A stretch of 38,349 nt of DNA from Syntrophaceae bacterium. GTDB taxonomy: Bacteria > Desulfobacterota > Syntrophia > Syntrophales > Smithellaceae. Below are positions 27,579 through 35,937 of the stretch, one piece after another (within the stretch, counting starts at the first letter, position 1; the number at the start of each line of letters is the position of its first letter). The stretch lies in NCBI GenBank assembly GCA_025355345.1, contig JANXZU010000066.1:1-38349 (forward strand). Direction: 5' to 3'. Position numbers and translations under genes: made by a program. The notes beneath the pieces were generated by a model. It searched no databases. It saw nothing but the letters and a program-made list of their open reading frames with translations, and was not told the DNA's origin.

Positions 27579-27917
27579 CCGACCGTATTTATCTTCCAGC
27601 CTTTCTATATCATCCTCACCGAAATATTTACCTGTCTGCACTTCAATAATAACTAAATTTTCACTCGATGAATTTTCCAGGCGATGAGTTTTTGTTGTGG
27701 GAATATCAACCGCGCTGCCGGTTTTTATAGGATAATCTTTGCCGTCAACAGATACGATTCCTTTACCCGACACGACAAACCAGTGCTCTGAGCGTAGTTT
27801 GTGGCGTTGCAAACTTAAAATGCCACCGGGTTCAACGACGATTCTTTTTACTTTATGATCGGGAGCATCGGACAAGACTTCAAAATATCCCCAAGGGCGT
27901 ATGTTGTTTGTAGTCAT
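27573..27917 (-). CDS. Cupin, mannose-6-phosphate isomerase type II-like
   Basis: A 114-aa single-domain beta-barrel. RPWGYFEVL at the start, the metal-binding block LQRHKLRSEHWFVVSGKG, and DIPTTKTHRLEN match the C-terminal isomerase cupin domain of bifunctional mannose-1-phosphate guanylyltransferase/mannose-6-phosphate isomerase. The guanylyltransferase domain is absent, so this is a free-standing cupin. Its likely role is sugar-phosphate isomerisation or sugar binding (family-based). The stop codon lies at the edge of repeat copy C. Confidence 0.85.
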   Translation of the reverse strand: MTTNNIRPWGYFEVLSDAPDHKVKRIVVEPGGILSLQRHKLRSEHWFVVSGKGIVSVDGKDYPIKTGSAVDIPTTKTHRLENSSSENLVIIEVQTGKYFGEDDIERLEDKYGRV

Positions 27918-28024
27918 TTATTAAAACTCCTTCTAATTTAATACCACATTCCGTCTTCGATGTGAAGCTAACTTTAATACTTTACTTGACTCGATTTCCG
28001 AACCTCTCTATAATCATCAGCACA

Positions 28025-28723
28025 ATGCAATATTACGAGAATATTTCCTATACCTTAAAGAAAAGCAGAAAAAGAAGAAAAACAATTTCTCTGCAAATCG
28101 GCGATAAATCGGAATTAGTCGTTGCCGCGCCCCACTTTACCCCGATTAGTGAAATAAATCGTTTTGTGCAGGAAAAACAAAACTGGATTTCCAAAGCGAT
28201 ACAAAAGCACAAAGAACGTGTGATTAAAAATAAAGCAAAAGAATATATCACGGGTGAATATTTTTTTTATTTGGGGGAATCTTATCCACTGGAAGTGTTT
28301 TTTGAGCCTCTGGAAAATCAAGGAGTTGTTCTCTGGAATAATAATTTTTATCTTAATGCGCAGGAAGATAAAGGTTTAAGAAAACACTACTTTGTCTTAT
28401 GGTATAAGAAAAAAGCGCACAAATATATAAGTGAGCGTGTTGATTTTTACAGTCGAATGCTTAAACTACAGCCGGGGAACCTGAGAATAACATCAGCAGA
28501 GGGCCGCTGGGGGTCATGTTCGGAAGACAACAATCTGGCTTTCAGTTTCAAGTTGATGATGGCGAAGCCGGAGGTTATTGATTACGTTGTTGTGCATGAA
28601 CTGATGCACATTCAAGAAAAAAACCACTCGGCGGGTTTCTGGCATTTGGTGGAATCAGCCATGCCTCAATATAAATTGCAAAGACGCTGGCTCAAGGATA
28701 ACAACTCCAAATTTACTCTTTGA
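28025..28723 (+). CDS. YgjP/DUF45-type metalloprotease
   Basis: A predicted zinc metallopeptidase of 232 aa. The zinc site VVHELMHIQEKNHSAGFW (H-E-x-x-H with a distal His) is preceded by the family motif RWGSCS and the strand LAFSFKLMMAKPEVIDYVV. Such proteins are often annotated as M48-family or YgjP metal-dependent hydrolases. The frame is open from a GTG at 27962. The ATG at 28025 gives the family-typical start (YTLKKSRKRRKTISLQI), but neither has a clear ribosome site. Upstream is the divergent cupin gene. Confidence 0.85.
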   Translation: MQYYENISYTLKKSRKRRKTISLQIGDKSELVVAAPHFTPISEINRFVQEKQNWISKAIQKHKERVIKNKAKEYITGEYFFYLGESYPLEVFFEPLENQGVVLWNNNFYLNAQEDKGLRKHYFVLWYKKKAHKYISERVDFYSRMLKLQPGNLRITSAEGRWGSCSEDNNLAFSFKLMMAKPEVIDYVVVHELMHIQEKNHSAGFWHLVESAMPQYKLQRRWLKDNNSKFTL

Positions 28724-28760
28724 GCTTCTTTCCAAGAAAGGATTCAGGAAAATTTGCTTT

Positions 28761-29621
28761 ATGATGAAACTAGAAACAATTGATTTTCAGCATCGCGAAC
28801 TACTGACGGAGAGCTTCCGGAATTTGAACCTGCCCATTTCCGACTACACATTCCCCAATGTTTATCTGTTTCGCAAAATAGTTCATTATGAATTTTTGAC
28901 TACGGATTGCGGCTTATTTGTCTCCAGCACTAATAAAGAGGAGCAGCGTTGCATCATGCCATTGAATGATCTGCGCAGTTGCGATCTGCAGACATTTAAT
29001 GATCTTTTGGACGGAGAAAGCATTTTCTTTCCCATTCCTCAGGAATGGCTTTTTATTTTCCCTGCCGATAAATTTGATATTACCAGCGATGAGAGAGAAT
29101 CGGACTATATTTATCTTACAGAAAATATGGCCGCATTTAAGGGGAAACAATATTTACGTCACCGCAATCACTTAAATCAGTTTTTATCTTCATATAGACA
29201 TAGTGACGAACCTGTTTCTCTCAATAACATTCCTGCCGCCATGAGCGTTTTACAAGAGTGGCAGGACGATTCCGGATTGACGCCGGATAAAACCGATTTT
29301 GAGCAGTGCAGCGAAGCAATACAAAAAAATTCTGCGCTTGCTCTCTGGGGAACAATATATTACATTGAAAATGAGCCGGCAGGCTTTATCATTGGTGAGG
29401 CGCTCAATACGGATACTTTTTGCCTGCATTTTGCCAAGGCCTCGAAGAAGTATCATGGCATTTATGAATTTATGTTTAATGACACAGCCAAGAAATTGCA
29501 ATCTCAGTACAAGTATCTCAATCTTGAAGAAGATATGGGCAATAAAAATTTGCGCCGGACAAAAGGTTCATACGGTCCGGAATTGCTCTTGAAAAAATAT
29601 CGCATTAGCCTTAAGCGATAA
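28761..29621 (+). CDS. DUF2156 (phosphatidylglycerol lysyltransferase C-terminal-like) protein
   Basis: A soluble GNAT-like protein of 286 aa. KGKQYLRHRNHLNQF, the acyltransferase-like core (AGFIIGEAL, LHFAKA) and NLEEDMGNKNLRRTKGSYGP near the end are the family signature of DUF2156, related to the aminoacyl-transfer domain of MprF and FemX-like proteins. The substrate is unknown and no membrane part is present. It is 38 bases after the YgjP gene and 20 before feoB, so an operon is possible. Confidence 0.82.
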   Translation: MMKLETIDFQHRELLTESFRNLNLPISDYTFPNVYLFRKIVHYEFLTTDCGLFVSSTNKEEQRCIMPLNDLRSCDLQTFNDLLDGESIFFPIPQEWLFIFPADKFDITSDERESDYIYLTENMAAFKGKQYLRHRNHLNQFLSSYRHSDEPVSLNNIPAAMSVLQEWQDDSGLTPDKTDFEQCSEAIQKNSALALWGTIYYIENEPAGFIIGEALNTDTFCLHFAKASKKYHGIYEFMFNDTAKKLQSQYKYLNLEEDMGNKNLRRTKGSYGPELLLKKYRISLKR

Positions 29622-29641
29622 ATTTGGATGGCTAAAAAACA

Positions 29642-31873
29642 ATGAACAACCCGATGGCAATAACTGATCTGCATGAAGGCGATCAGGGAATAATTTCTTC
29701 GATTGAAGGCGGCGGAGCTCTGATGAGTCGCCTGGCCGGCATGGGTATTGTCACAAATGCTAAATTCCGCATTGCCCAGGTCAGCGGCGGCCTGATCGTA
29801 ATTCAGGTGGCCGATACCCGCATCGCACTGGGCCAGGGTGAAGCTGCAAAAATAATGGTTTATAAAACTGCCGAAGAGGTCTGCCTGCCTCCCGTTGACA
29901 AAGAAATATTTGTTGCGCTTGTCGGACAGCCTAACGTCGGCAAGTCTACTGTCTTCAATATACTTACGGGTTTATCCCAGCATGTCGGTAACTGGCCGGG
30001 GAAAACCGTGGAAAAGAAAGAAGGCGTGCATCGTGCCGATGATGTATTAATCCGGATTGTCGATCTGCCCGGGACTTACAGCCTGACGGCATTTTCCGAA
30101 GAAGAAAGGGTTACCCGTGATTTTATTATTCAGGAAAAACCAGATCTGGTTGTGCTGGTACTCAATGCAGCGGCACTGGAGCGAAGCCTTTATCTTTTAT
30201 CAGAAGTCCTTTTGCTCAACCGTCCGGTAATTGTTGCCATAAACATGCTGGATGTGGCTTCTAATCAAGGCATCCAGATCGATACCAACGCCCTGCAGGA
30301 AGCACTGGGAATTCCGGTCATTCCCATGGTTGCTAAACGCAACAGCGGCATTAAAGAACTTGTTGCAGAGATCACCGCGCAGGCCACCTGCGATGTTAAA
30401 TATTCTCCCCAGTTACCTGCCGTATCTGAAGATCATCTGCAAATTTATCAGGATATCCTGGGGAAAATCCGGTCGCACATTTCAGCACCGTACACACCGG
30501 AGTGGGTGGCCATAAAATTGATGGAAGGCGATCCCGAAGTGTCAGCAATGGTCGAGGCCCTGGCGCCTGCAAGCGTGTGGAGCGAAATACTGGGTTTACT
30601 CCTTAAACATGAAGATGCTCTGCATGCCGTTGTCAATGGTCGATACGACTGGATCGAAAAAATGACTCGTGCGGCCATCTCCCGATTTAAAATGGGAGAA
30701 GTTGTGCTGACTGATAGAATTGATCATGTTCTTACACGTCCCATATTCGGGATTCCTGTTTTGCTCGCTGTTATGGCTTTCGTATTCTTCCTTACTTACG
30801 CCGTAGGAGTTCCGCTGCAAACATGGCTTGCTGATCTGATTTCGCAGTTTATTAAATTTTGTGAACCATTTACAACAGGCTGGCCGCCCTGGCTCAGGGG
30901 AATGATGCTCAATGGTGTCATAGGTGGAGCTGGATCGGTGCTGACTTTTCTACCGGTATTGCTGATCTTTTTTTCCATAATGGCTGTCTTGGAAGATATC
31001 GGCTACATGGCGCGCGCCGCTTTTGTTATGGACAGGATCATGCATCTGGTCGGTCTACATGGTAAAAGCTTTATTCCCATGTGTCTTGGTTTTGGCTGCA
31101 ATGTGCCTGCCGTTCTAGGCGCGCGGATAATCGAGACGCGCAAGGCACGGATGATTACACTACTTTTGATTCCGTTTGTCCCCTGTACCGCGAGACTTGC
31201 CGTATTGACACTAGTTTCCGCCGCCATTTTCGGGAAAAACGCTGTTTATCTATCATGGAGCATATTGACGCTAAACATAGTCGTACTGGGAGTAGCCGGA
31301 GCGTTTGTGAATAAAACACTCTGGAAACAGGACGCGCCTTTCATTATGGAGCTGCCGATTTATCATCGTCCCGACCCGAAGACATTAATGATGGTTGTCT
31401 GGTCACAGACAGTATCATTTGTCCGTAAAGCGGGAACTGTAATTCTGGGCGTTTCGCTCCTTGTGTGGTTTTTATCTTATTTACCCAATGGTAATGTGGA
31501 AGAAAGCTGGCTTGCATCAATAGGCCGAGTGCTTCAACCATTGGGTGTGCCATTGGGGCTGGATTGGAAGATGATAACCGCGCTTTTAACCGGACTTGTA
31601 GCTAAAGAAAATGTAGTGGCAACACTGGGTGTTCTTTATTCGGTGGGGAGAGCAGGGCTTACCCAAACACTTCCAACAGTTATGGACCATGAATCAGCCG
31701 CAGCTTTTCTTGTTGTCATGATGCTCTTTGTTCCCTGTGCCGCGACAGTCGCGGTACTGCGCAAAGAGATGAACAGCAACAAATGGTTTTATTCCACCGT
31801 CGTCATGACGCTGATTGTTTCCTATCTGGGTGGGATGGCGGCGTATAATCTGGTCAAATGGCTGGGGATATAG
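29642..31873 (+). CDS. feoB: Ferrous iron transporter FeoB with fused N-terminal FeoA domain
   Basis: An inner-membrane Fe(II) uptake protein of 743 aa. Residues about 5-75 are a FeoA-type SH3-like domain (LHEGDQGIISSIEGG, RLAGMGIV). The GTPase domain follows: G1 GQPNVGKS (about 97-104), G3 DLPG, G4 NMLD. About nine membrane helices with two Gate motifs follow; the conserved cysteines are in CLGFGCNVP and FVPCAAT. FeoA and FeoB are separate proteins in many bacteria. The ribosome site is weak. The gene ends two bases from the stop of the converging zinc-ribbon gene. Confidence 0.95.
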   Translation: MNNPMAITDLHEGDQGIISSIEGGGALMSRLAGMGIVTNAKFRIAQVSGGLIVIQVADTRIALGQGEAAKIMVYKTAEEVCLPPVDKEIFVALVGQPNVGKSTVFNILTGLSQHVGNWPGKTVEKKEGVHRADDVLIRIVDLPGTYSLTAFSEEERVTRDFIIQEKPDLVVLVLNAAALERSLYLLSEVLLLNRPVIVAINMLDVASNQGIQIDTNALQEALGIPVIPMVAKRNSGIKELVAEITAQATCDVKYSPQLPAVSEDHLQIYQDILGKIRSHISAPYTPEWVAIKLMEGDPEVSAMVEALAPASVWSEILGLLLKHEDALHAVVNGRYDWIEKMTRAAISRFKMGEVVLTDRIDHVLTRPIFGIPVLLAVMAFVFFLTYAVGVPLQTWLADLISQFIKFCEPFTTGWPPWLRGMMLNGVIGGAGSVLTFLPVLLIFFSIMAVLEDIGYMARAAFVMDRIMHLVGLHGKSFIPMCLGFGCNVPAVLGARIIETRKARMITLLLIPFVPCTARLAVLTLVSAAIFGKNAVYLSWSILTLNIVVLGVAGAFVNKTLWKQDAPFIMELPIYHRPDPKTLMMVVWSQTVSFVRKAGTVILGVSLLVWFLSYLPNGNVEESWLASIGRVLQPLGVPLGLDWKMITALLTGLVAKENVVATLGVLYSVGRAGLTQTLPTVMDHESAAAFLVVMMLFVPCAATVAVLRKEMNSNKWFYSTVVMTLIVSYLGGMAAYNLVKWLGI

Positions 31874-31874
31874 G

Positions 31875-32324
31875 TCAAGATGAGATATTCATTGCCATCA
31901 GTTTTACAGAGTCACTAAATAACACATCCATGCTCTTGTCGGAAACGATGCGTTCTACAAAACCAAGACCGAAAACGTGATGATTGACTACATCTTTAGC
32001 CCTGTATTGGCTATGGATAGAGTAATCCTTAACAGCTGAGGCGCGATCCATACTGCGGTTTCGAAGGTCCCACTGCATAGGTGCGTTATTAGCCTCTACC
32101 CTGGCGGCAGCGGCTCTTTTTGCGATTGATTCTTTCAGGGTAGGTGGTCTGCTTACGGCAGTTTTCTTCGTTGCCGGTTTTTCGGGGCGGTATTTATGTT
32201 CCGCGCCGCAGGTGTTACATTTAACCTTGCTTACAGCACTACCAGCCTTAAACATGATAACATGGGCAAGAACTAACTTGCATTTCAAACAATAAGCATC
32301 AATATTTTCGCCGATTGCGGACAC
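31875..32324 (-). CDS. Zinc-ribbon protein with CarD-like C-terminal segment
   Basis: A 149-aa protein with two CxxC pairs (Cys12/15, Cys36/39) making an N-terminal zinc ribbon. A basic, alanine-rich linker (about 45-80) and a C-terminal segment YRAKDVVNHHVFGLGFVERI follow, whose H-x-x-F-G-x-G-x-V pattern resembles the Tudor-like fold of CarD/RNA-polymerase-interacting domains. It is known mainly from deltaproteobacterial hypothetical proteins; DNA or polymerase binding is a guess. AAGGAGA precedes the ATG. No obvious partner gene is adjacent. Confidence 0.65.
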   Translation of the reverse strand: MSAIGENIDAYCLKCKLVLAHVIMFKAGSAVSKVKCNTCGAEHKYRPEKPATKKTAVSRPPTLKESIAKRAAAARVEANNAPMQWDLRNRSMDRASAVKDYSIHSQYRAKDVVNHHVFGLGFVERIVSDKSMDVLFSDSVKLMAMNISS

Positions 32325-32486
32325 GGTAATCTCCTTCTAAATTTGGGTAACATTATTTATATCTGATCAACTTTAAATACATCCTAGCAGATTAGATCAA
32401 TTTGTCCTAACGAATATTTCCGTCCATCGCTAAGCATTCGTAATTGTTCATAAAGATGATTGTGGATGATTGGTTTATAATTGGTA

Positions 32487-33254
32487 TTACAGGGCGGCAG
32501 CAAGAATTGCGGCGCCTATTGCCCCATTAACTTGAGCATAGGGAGAAACTTCCATTTCCATGTCCAGTTTTTTGGAAAGAGCAAGAACAACACCACTGTT
32601 TCTTGCCACACCGCCGGTGATCATGGCAGGTTTTTGCACTCCAATGCGTGCCAGCATCGATGAAACCCTTGCGGCGATGGATTCATGGATACCGGCAATG
32701 ATATCCTGCCTTTTCTCTCCCCTGGCGATGAGCGATATGACTTCCGATTCCGCAAACACAGTACACAGAGAGCTAATTTTTGACGGGGATGCTGATTTTT
32801 GTGACATTGTTCCAAAATCATCAAGGTTTACTTCCAGTGCCCGCGCCATAACTTCCAGAAAACGCCCGGTTCCGGCAGCGCATTTATCGTTCATGACAAA
32901 GTTTTTCACTTTTCCTTTATCGTCGAGGAGAATGGCTTTGCTGTCCTGCCCGCCGATATCGATTATGGAGTGAATGAGCGGATTCAGAAAATAAGCCCCC
33001 GCTGCATGAGCCATTATTTCCGTAAATGATTTATCGGCAAACCCGACAGCATTACGACCGTACCCGGTGGATACAATTTTATCTATGGCAGTTTTACCAA
33101 GACCAGCTTCAATCAGAACTTCGTCATAAACCTTTTGGCCTGCAAGTTCCGCGTTGTAACCGGTAAAAATTATTTTTGTGGCTATAATTTTGCCGCCGTC
33201 CACAATCGCCGCCTTGGCGGTAATAGAACCTATGTCAATACCTGCTGTAATCAT
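32487..33254 (-). CDS. 2-hydroxyacyl-CoA dehydratase activator (HgdC-like ATPase)
   Basis: An ASKHA-fold, [4Fe-4S]-containing ATPase of 255 aa that drives one electron at low potential into the dehydratase (archerase). Visible are GIDIGSITAKAAI (nucleotide phosphate loop), DIGGQDSKAI, and the two cluster cysteines of the homodimer interface, Cys125 (NDKCAAGTGRF) and Cys164 (SSLCTVFAESE). It also resembles BadF/BadG/BcrA/BcrD ATPases. It overlaps the upstream dehydratase subunit by four bases, which indicates coupled synthesis. Confidence 0.9.
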   Translation of the reverse strand: MITAGIDIGSITAKAAIVDGGKIIATKIIFTGYNAELAGQKVYDEVLIEAGLGKTAIDKIVSTGYGRNAVGFADKSFTEIMAHAAGAYFLNPLIHSIIDIGGQDSKAILLDDKGKVKNFVMNDKCAAGTGRFLEVMARALEVNLDDFGTMSQKSASPSKISSLCTVFAESEVISLIARGEKRQDIIAGIHESIAARVSSMLARIGVQKPAMITGGVARNSGVVLALSKKLDMEMEVSPYAQVNGAIGAAILAAAL

Positions 33255-34558
33255 TCTTTAGCCATTGAAATCGATGAACTATGTTTTTTTCGTTCTTTAA
33301 TAATTTCCATAAATGCGTCGATTCGCGTCGAAATCTGGCTTTCTGAAAAGGTCCTTTCATCCACCATATCGGCTTCGATCATCAGGCAGGGGATTCCTCT
33401 TTCCTTCTCGACAATTCGCTGAATGTCCATCTGGCCAAAGGAATAAGGCTTGCAACTGCGGTTGGAATGCAGGACAAATCCATCCACATCGTATTTATCG
33501 ATCATGGCGATAACCATTTTGGCCATTTCATCAACACCGATATTCAGATAAATTCGAGTGTAGGCTTCGGCCATGGAATCAATAAAATTATTTTCGTCAA
33601 TATATTTCATCGTGCCGCACCAGGCGGATGTATAAGTGTCGGCCACCAGGCAGGCATCGTGTGAGGCGAATTTATCATATAACCAGCGGGTGCGGTGCCA
33701 GATGGGAAGGTTGTCCCAGAGCAGGCGGTATTTTTCATTGGGAACGGCGCTGATGCCGCGGGCGATGCGGTCTTTCATTTTGGCCACAAGCGCGGTGTAG
33801 TAATCAATAACTTCGGGAGTGCCCCGCAGCGTGACGATAAGGGCAAGATGATAAAAGGCATCGAAGGCACTTAGGGGCGCAGGCTTGTGGGCTGCCGTAT
33901 CCAGAACCTTCTGCCATAATTGCTGTCCCTGTAAAGAAAGATGTCCAACTTTTTTCACTCGTTCATAGTCAAATTTTCGTCCACAGGCTCTTTCAATAAA
34001 AGAGATGTATTCATTGATCTGAGAGCGGACATAACGCGCTGTCTCCTCTGAATAGCCTGTATGACAAAAGGGCGTGTCGAGTACAAAAAGAGGTACGTTG
34101 AAATAACGCGCCTGAACTTCATACCATTTGAGTACTGTGCCGCAGATGTTGTTGCAGCACACCAGCATGTCGGGTTTGGGCAAACCGCCGATGGGGCCTC
34201 CGTTGACTGTGGCACAGGCTATATCGGCTCTCGCGTAAGAACATAAATCGCTTGAATATCCCATGTTCTCAGCTGTTTCGCAAAGTCCTGTTCCCATTTT
34301 GGAAGCTCCGATCATGGCGCCGTGATTTTCCGGATAGACAGGGATAACATCCATCGCGATCAGAGGTTCGACAGGGCCGCCACTGGTGATCCAAGCCACT
34401 TTTTTACGGGTCAGCCTAGCCGATTTGGCCTCAGAGTAATAAACCAGCATAATGTCTTTCATTGTTTTTGATTTTTTAAAACGCATCGTAAATTTTTTGA
34501 ATTTGCCAAATAAAAAGATTCCGATGATTTTTAGTAAATCCGATATTTGTTTTTTCAT
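33251..34558 (-). CDS. 2-hydroxyacyl-CoA dehydratase D-component subunit
   Basis: One of two [4Fe-4S] subunits of a 2-hydroxyacyl-CoA dehydratase (HgdA/B, FldB/C, BcrB/C family). The enzyme removes water from a 2-hydroxyacyl-CoA through a ketyl radical, or reduces an aromatic ring in benzoyl-CoA reductase. The 435 aa have a basic, hydrophobic N-terminal extension (about 1-40). They contain cysteine positions typical of cluster ligands (GLCETAENMGYSSDLCSY, CCNNICGT, NRSCKPYS) and the domain repeat HxxxxR near 350-400. GGAG stands eight bases before the ATG. The substrate cannot be deduced from sequence. Confidence 0.85.
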   Translation of the reverse strand: MKKQISDLLKIIGIFLFGKFKKFTMRFKKSKTMKDIMLVYYSEAKSARLTRKKVAWITSGGPVEPLIAMDVIPVYPENHGAMIGASKMGTGLCETAENMGYSSDLCSYARADIACATVNGGPIGGLPKPDMLVCCNNICGTVLKWYEVQARYFNVPLFVLDTPFCHTGYSEETARYVRSQINEYISFIERACGRKFDYERVKKVGHLSLQGQQLWQKVLDTAAHKPAPLSAFDAFYHLALIVTLRGTPEVIDYYTALVAKMKDRIARGISAVPNEKYRLLWDNLPIWHRTRWLYDKFASHDACLVADTYTSAWCGTMKYIDENNFIDSMAEAYTRIYLNIGVDEMAKMVIAMIDKYDVDGFVLHSNRSCKPYSFGQMDIQRIVEKERGIPCLMIEADMVDERTFSESQISTRIDAFMEIIKERKKHSSSISMAKE

Positions 34559-34567
34559 TGTTAAACT

Positions 34568-34620
34568 CCAATTCCGAAAGTGAAATCCGGCGAATGCCGG
34601 GCGAAGCGCAGCGGAATTGG
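34568..34620. repeat. Nested palindromic element CCAATTCCG ... CGGAATTGG
   Basis: Perfect 9-base arms at 34568-34576 and 34612-34620 enclose a second perfect hairpin, CCGGC-GAAT-GCCGG (34587-34600). The unit lies in the 190-base spacer between the two dehydratase genes, just upstream of the second one. GCGAAGCGCAGCGGAATT resembles CGAAGCGCAAGTCGAATT near 18170. Confidence 0.6.
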
Positions 34621-34646
34621 TAAGTTGAACAATCCCGCAAAGCGTA

Positions 34647-34711
34647 GGGTATGATATTCCGCAGCTTGCTGCATTAAATTGTTTCTAACGCTTGCTTTGT
34701 GGTTCATACCC
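34647..34711. repeat. Inverted repeat GGGTATGA/TCATACCC around GCAGC-TT-GCTGC
   Basis: Perfect 8-base arms at 34647-34654 and 34704-34711. Inside is a tight 5-bp hairpin with a 2-base loop at 34661-34672. Together with the element at 34568-34620 it makes the spacer between the two dehydratase genes highly structured. Confidence 0.5.
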
Positions 34712-34732
34712 ATGATTTTGTATCCTTTTCTG

Positions 34733-34748
34733 TTACATACGTATGTAA
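34733..34748. promoter_or_regulatory. Perfect 16-bp palindrome TTACATACGTATGTAA
   Basis: A perfect palindrome beginning one base beyond the stop codon of the dehydratase subunit at 34749-35870 and about 175 bases before the next subunit gene. It looks like an operator for a dimeric regulator (for example TetR type), but the regulator is not in this window. It could allow separate control of the two downstream genes. Confidence 0.5.
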
Positions 34749-35870
34749 TTATAGTATTTGAATGAATGTTTCGAAACGTGTCTGCAATTGCCCACCTGCC
34801 GGAAGTTGTTCTTCCATATCTAACAGCATGCAGGGAATATTTTCACGTTCCAGCATTTCTTTAATATAAGGGTAATCAAAGGCATGGGGATCACAAAACT
34901 TAAGCAACATAAAAACAACCCCGTCGGCCTGATGCTGTCGAACCATCTGAACAAGGCTCTCGCCTCGGTCTGTAAGCCCCGCGTGTTTTGCCGGGCAGAT
35001 GTCCCGATCAAGATACCTTTGTGCGATGGCCTCAAGCGGGGGAGCTTTTTCATCCAGGATACCTTCAAAGTATCTCGATCCCGTGCATAGGTCATCCCAG
35101 ACGACAACACCGCCGGCATTCTCGATAATATCGTATATATCCGGATGGCTGCAAATACCTCCGGTAAGTAAAAGTTTTTTAGTTTCCGGTTTCATCTTAC
35201 TGGCTGGTGCTTTTTGTGTTTGTTCGACAATGTCTGAGAGTGTCTTCAAAAGAAGTTGCCGGTCCATAATCATGGCCGCTTTGATGATGCTGTGGAGATC
35301 CCGACCTTTCAGGGTTTCCGGTTTTTGTGCACGGAGAGTATAGAGTTTCATCATTAGCTTCCGGATCTGATTATAAAGCTTTATGGCATCAGAAAGCGCT
35401 GCGTCGGTGATTTTTACACCCAAAGCGCTTTCCAAATCTTTTTTAAATTTTTCCATAACATCAATTAGGTATTGCCTCGCGCTGGTGGTATTGAGCTTTA
35501 CCGGCAAAACAAGATCAATGTGAAACTTGGGAGTTACATTTAGCCGCCAGATATCAGAGAGCCGCTGGATGGAATCGCATGTGTGCGGGAAAACGACACC
35601 GTTAATAAAATCCAAACGTCCGGAGAGACCTTCTTCCAGAATGCCCCGAACCAGAGAGCAACAGTATGATTGCAGATGCATATCAGCACGATGAATACCT
35701 TCATCTGTGCCGAAAAGCCGGAAAGGAAGCGCGCCTGCGGCGTAGATAATTTCTTCCGGAGTGTAAGAACAGGTAAACCCAACAATTTTATTGCCTGTTT
35801 CTTCCTTATATTTGCGGCAATAGGTATAGGGGTCAGTGACGATGTTTTTAAATTCCGTAAATTTTTCCAT
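34749..35870 (-). CDS. 2-hydroxyacyl-CoA dehydratase D-component subunit (second)
   Basis: A 373-aa protein of the HgdA/HgdB, BcrB/BcrC family, the partner of the subunit at 33251-34558. Cysteines in positions typical of [4Fe-4S] ligands occur at GFTCSYTPEE, SYCCSLVRG, HTCDSIQRLSDIW, and later in GGICSHPDIY and FCDPHAFDY. The PEE(I/L)IYAAGALPF motif near the start is the family hallmark. AAGGAT lies before the ATG at 35870. It follows the acyl-CoA ligase by 67 bases and is separated from the other subunit by a structured 190-base spacer. Confidence 0.88.
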   Translation of the reverse strand: MEKFTEFKNIVTDPYTYCRKYKEETGNKIVGFTCSYTPEEIIYAAGALPFRLFGTDEGIHRADMHLQSYCCSLVRGILEEGLSGRLDFINGVVFPHTCDSIQRLSDIWRLNVTPKFHIDLVLPVKLNTTSARQYLIDVMEKFKKDLESALGVKITDAALSDAIKLYNQIRKLMMKLYTLRAQKPETLKGRDLHSIIKAAMIMDRQLLLKTLSDIVEQTQKAPASKMKPETKKLLLTGGICSHPDIYDIIENAGGVVVWDDLCTGSRYFEGILDEKAPPLEAIAQRYLDRDICPAKHAGLTDRGESLVQMVRQHQADGVVFMLLKFCDPHAFDYPYIKEMLERENIPCMLLDMEEQLPAGGQLQTRFETFIQIL

Positions 35871-35937
35871 TTATATATCCTTATCAACGCTTGATTATCA
35901 TCCCGTTCCTTATTTGAAACGCGAGGAGTGTTTGTTT

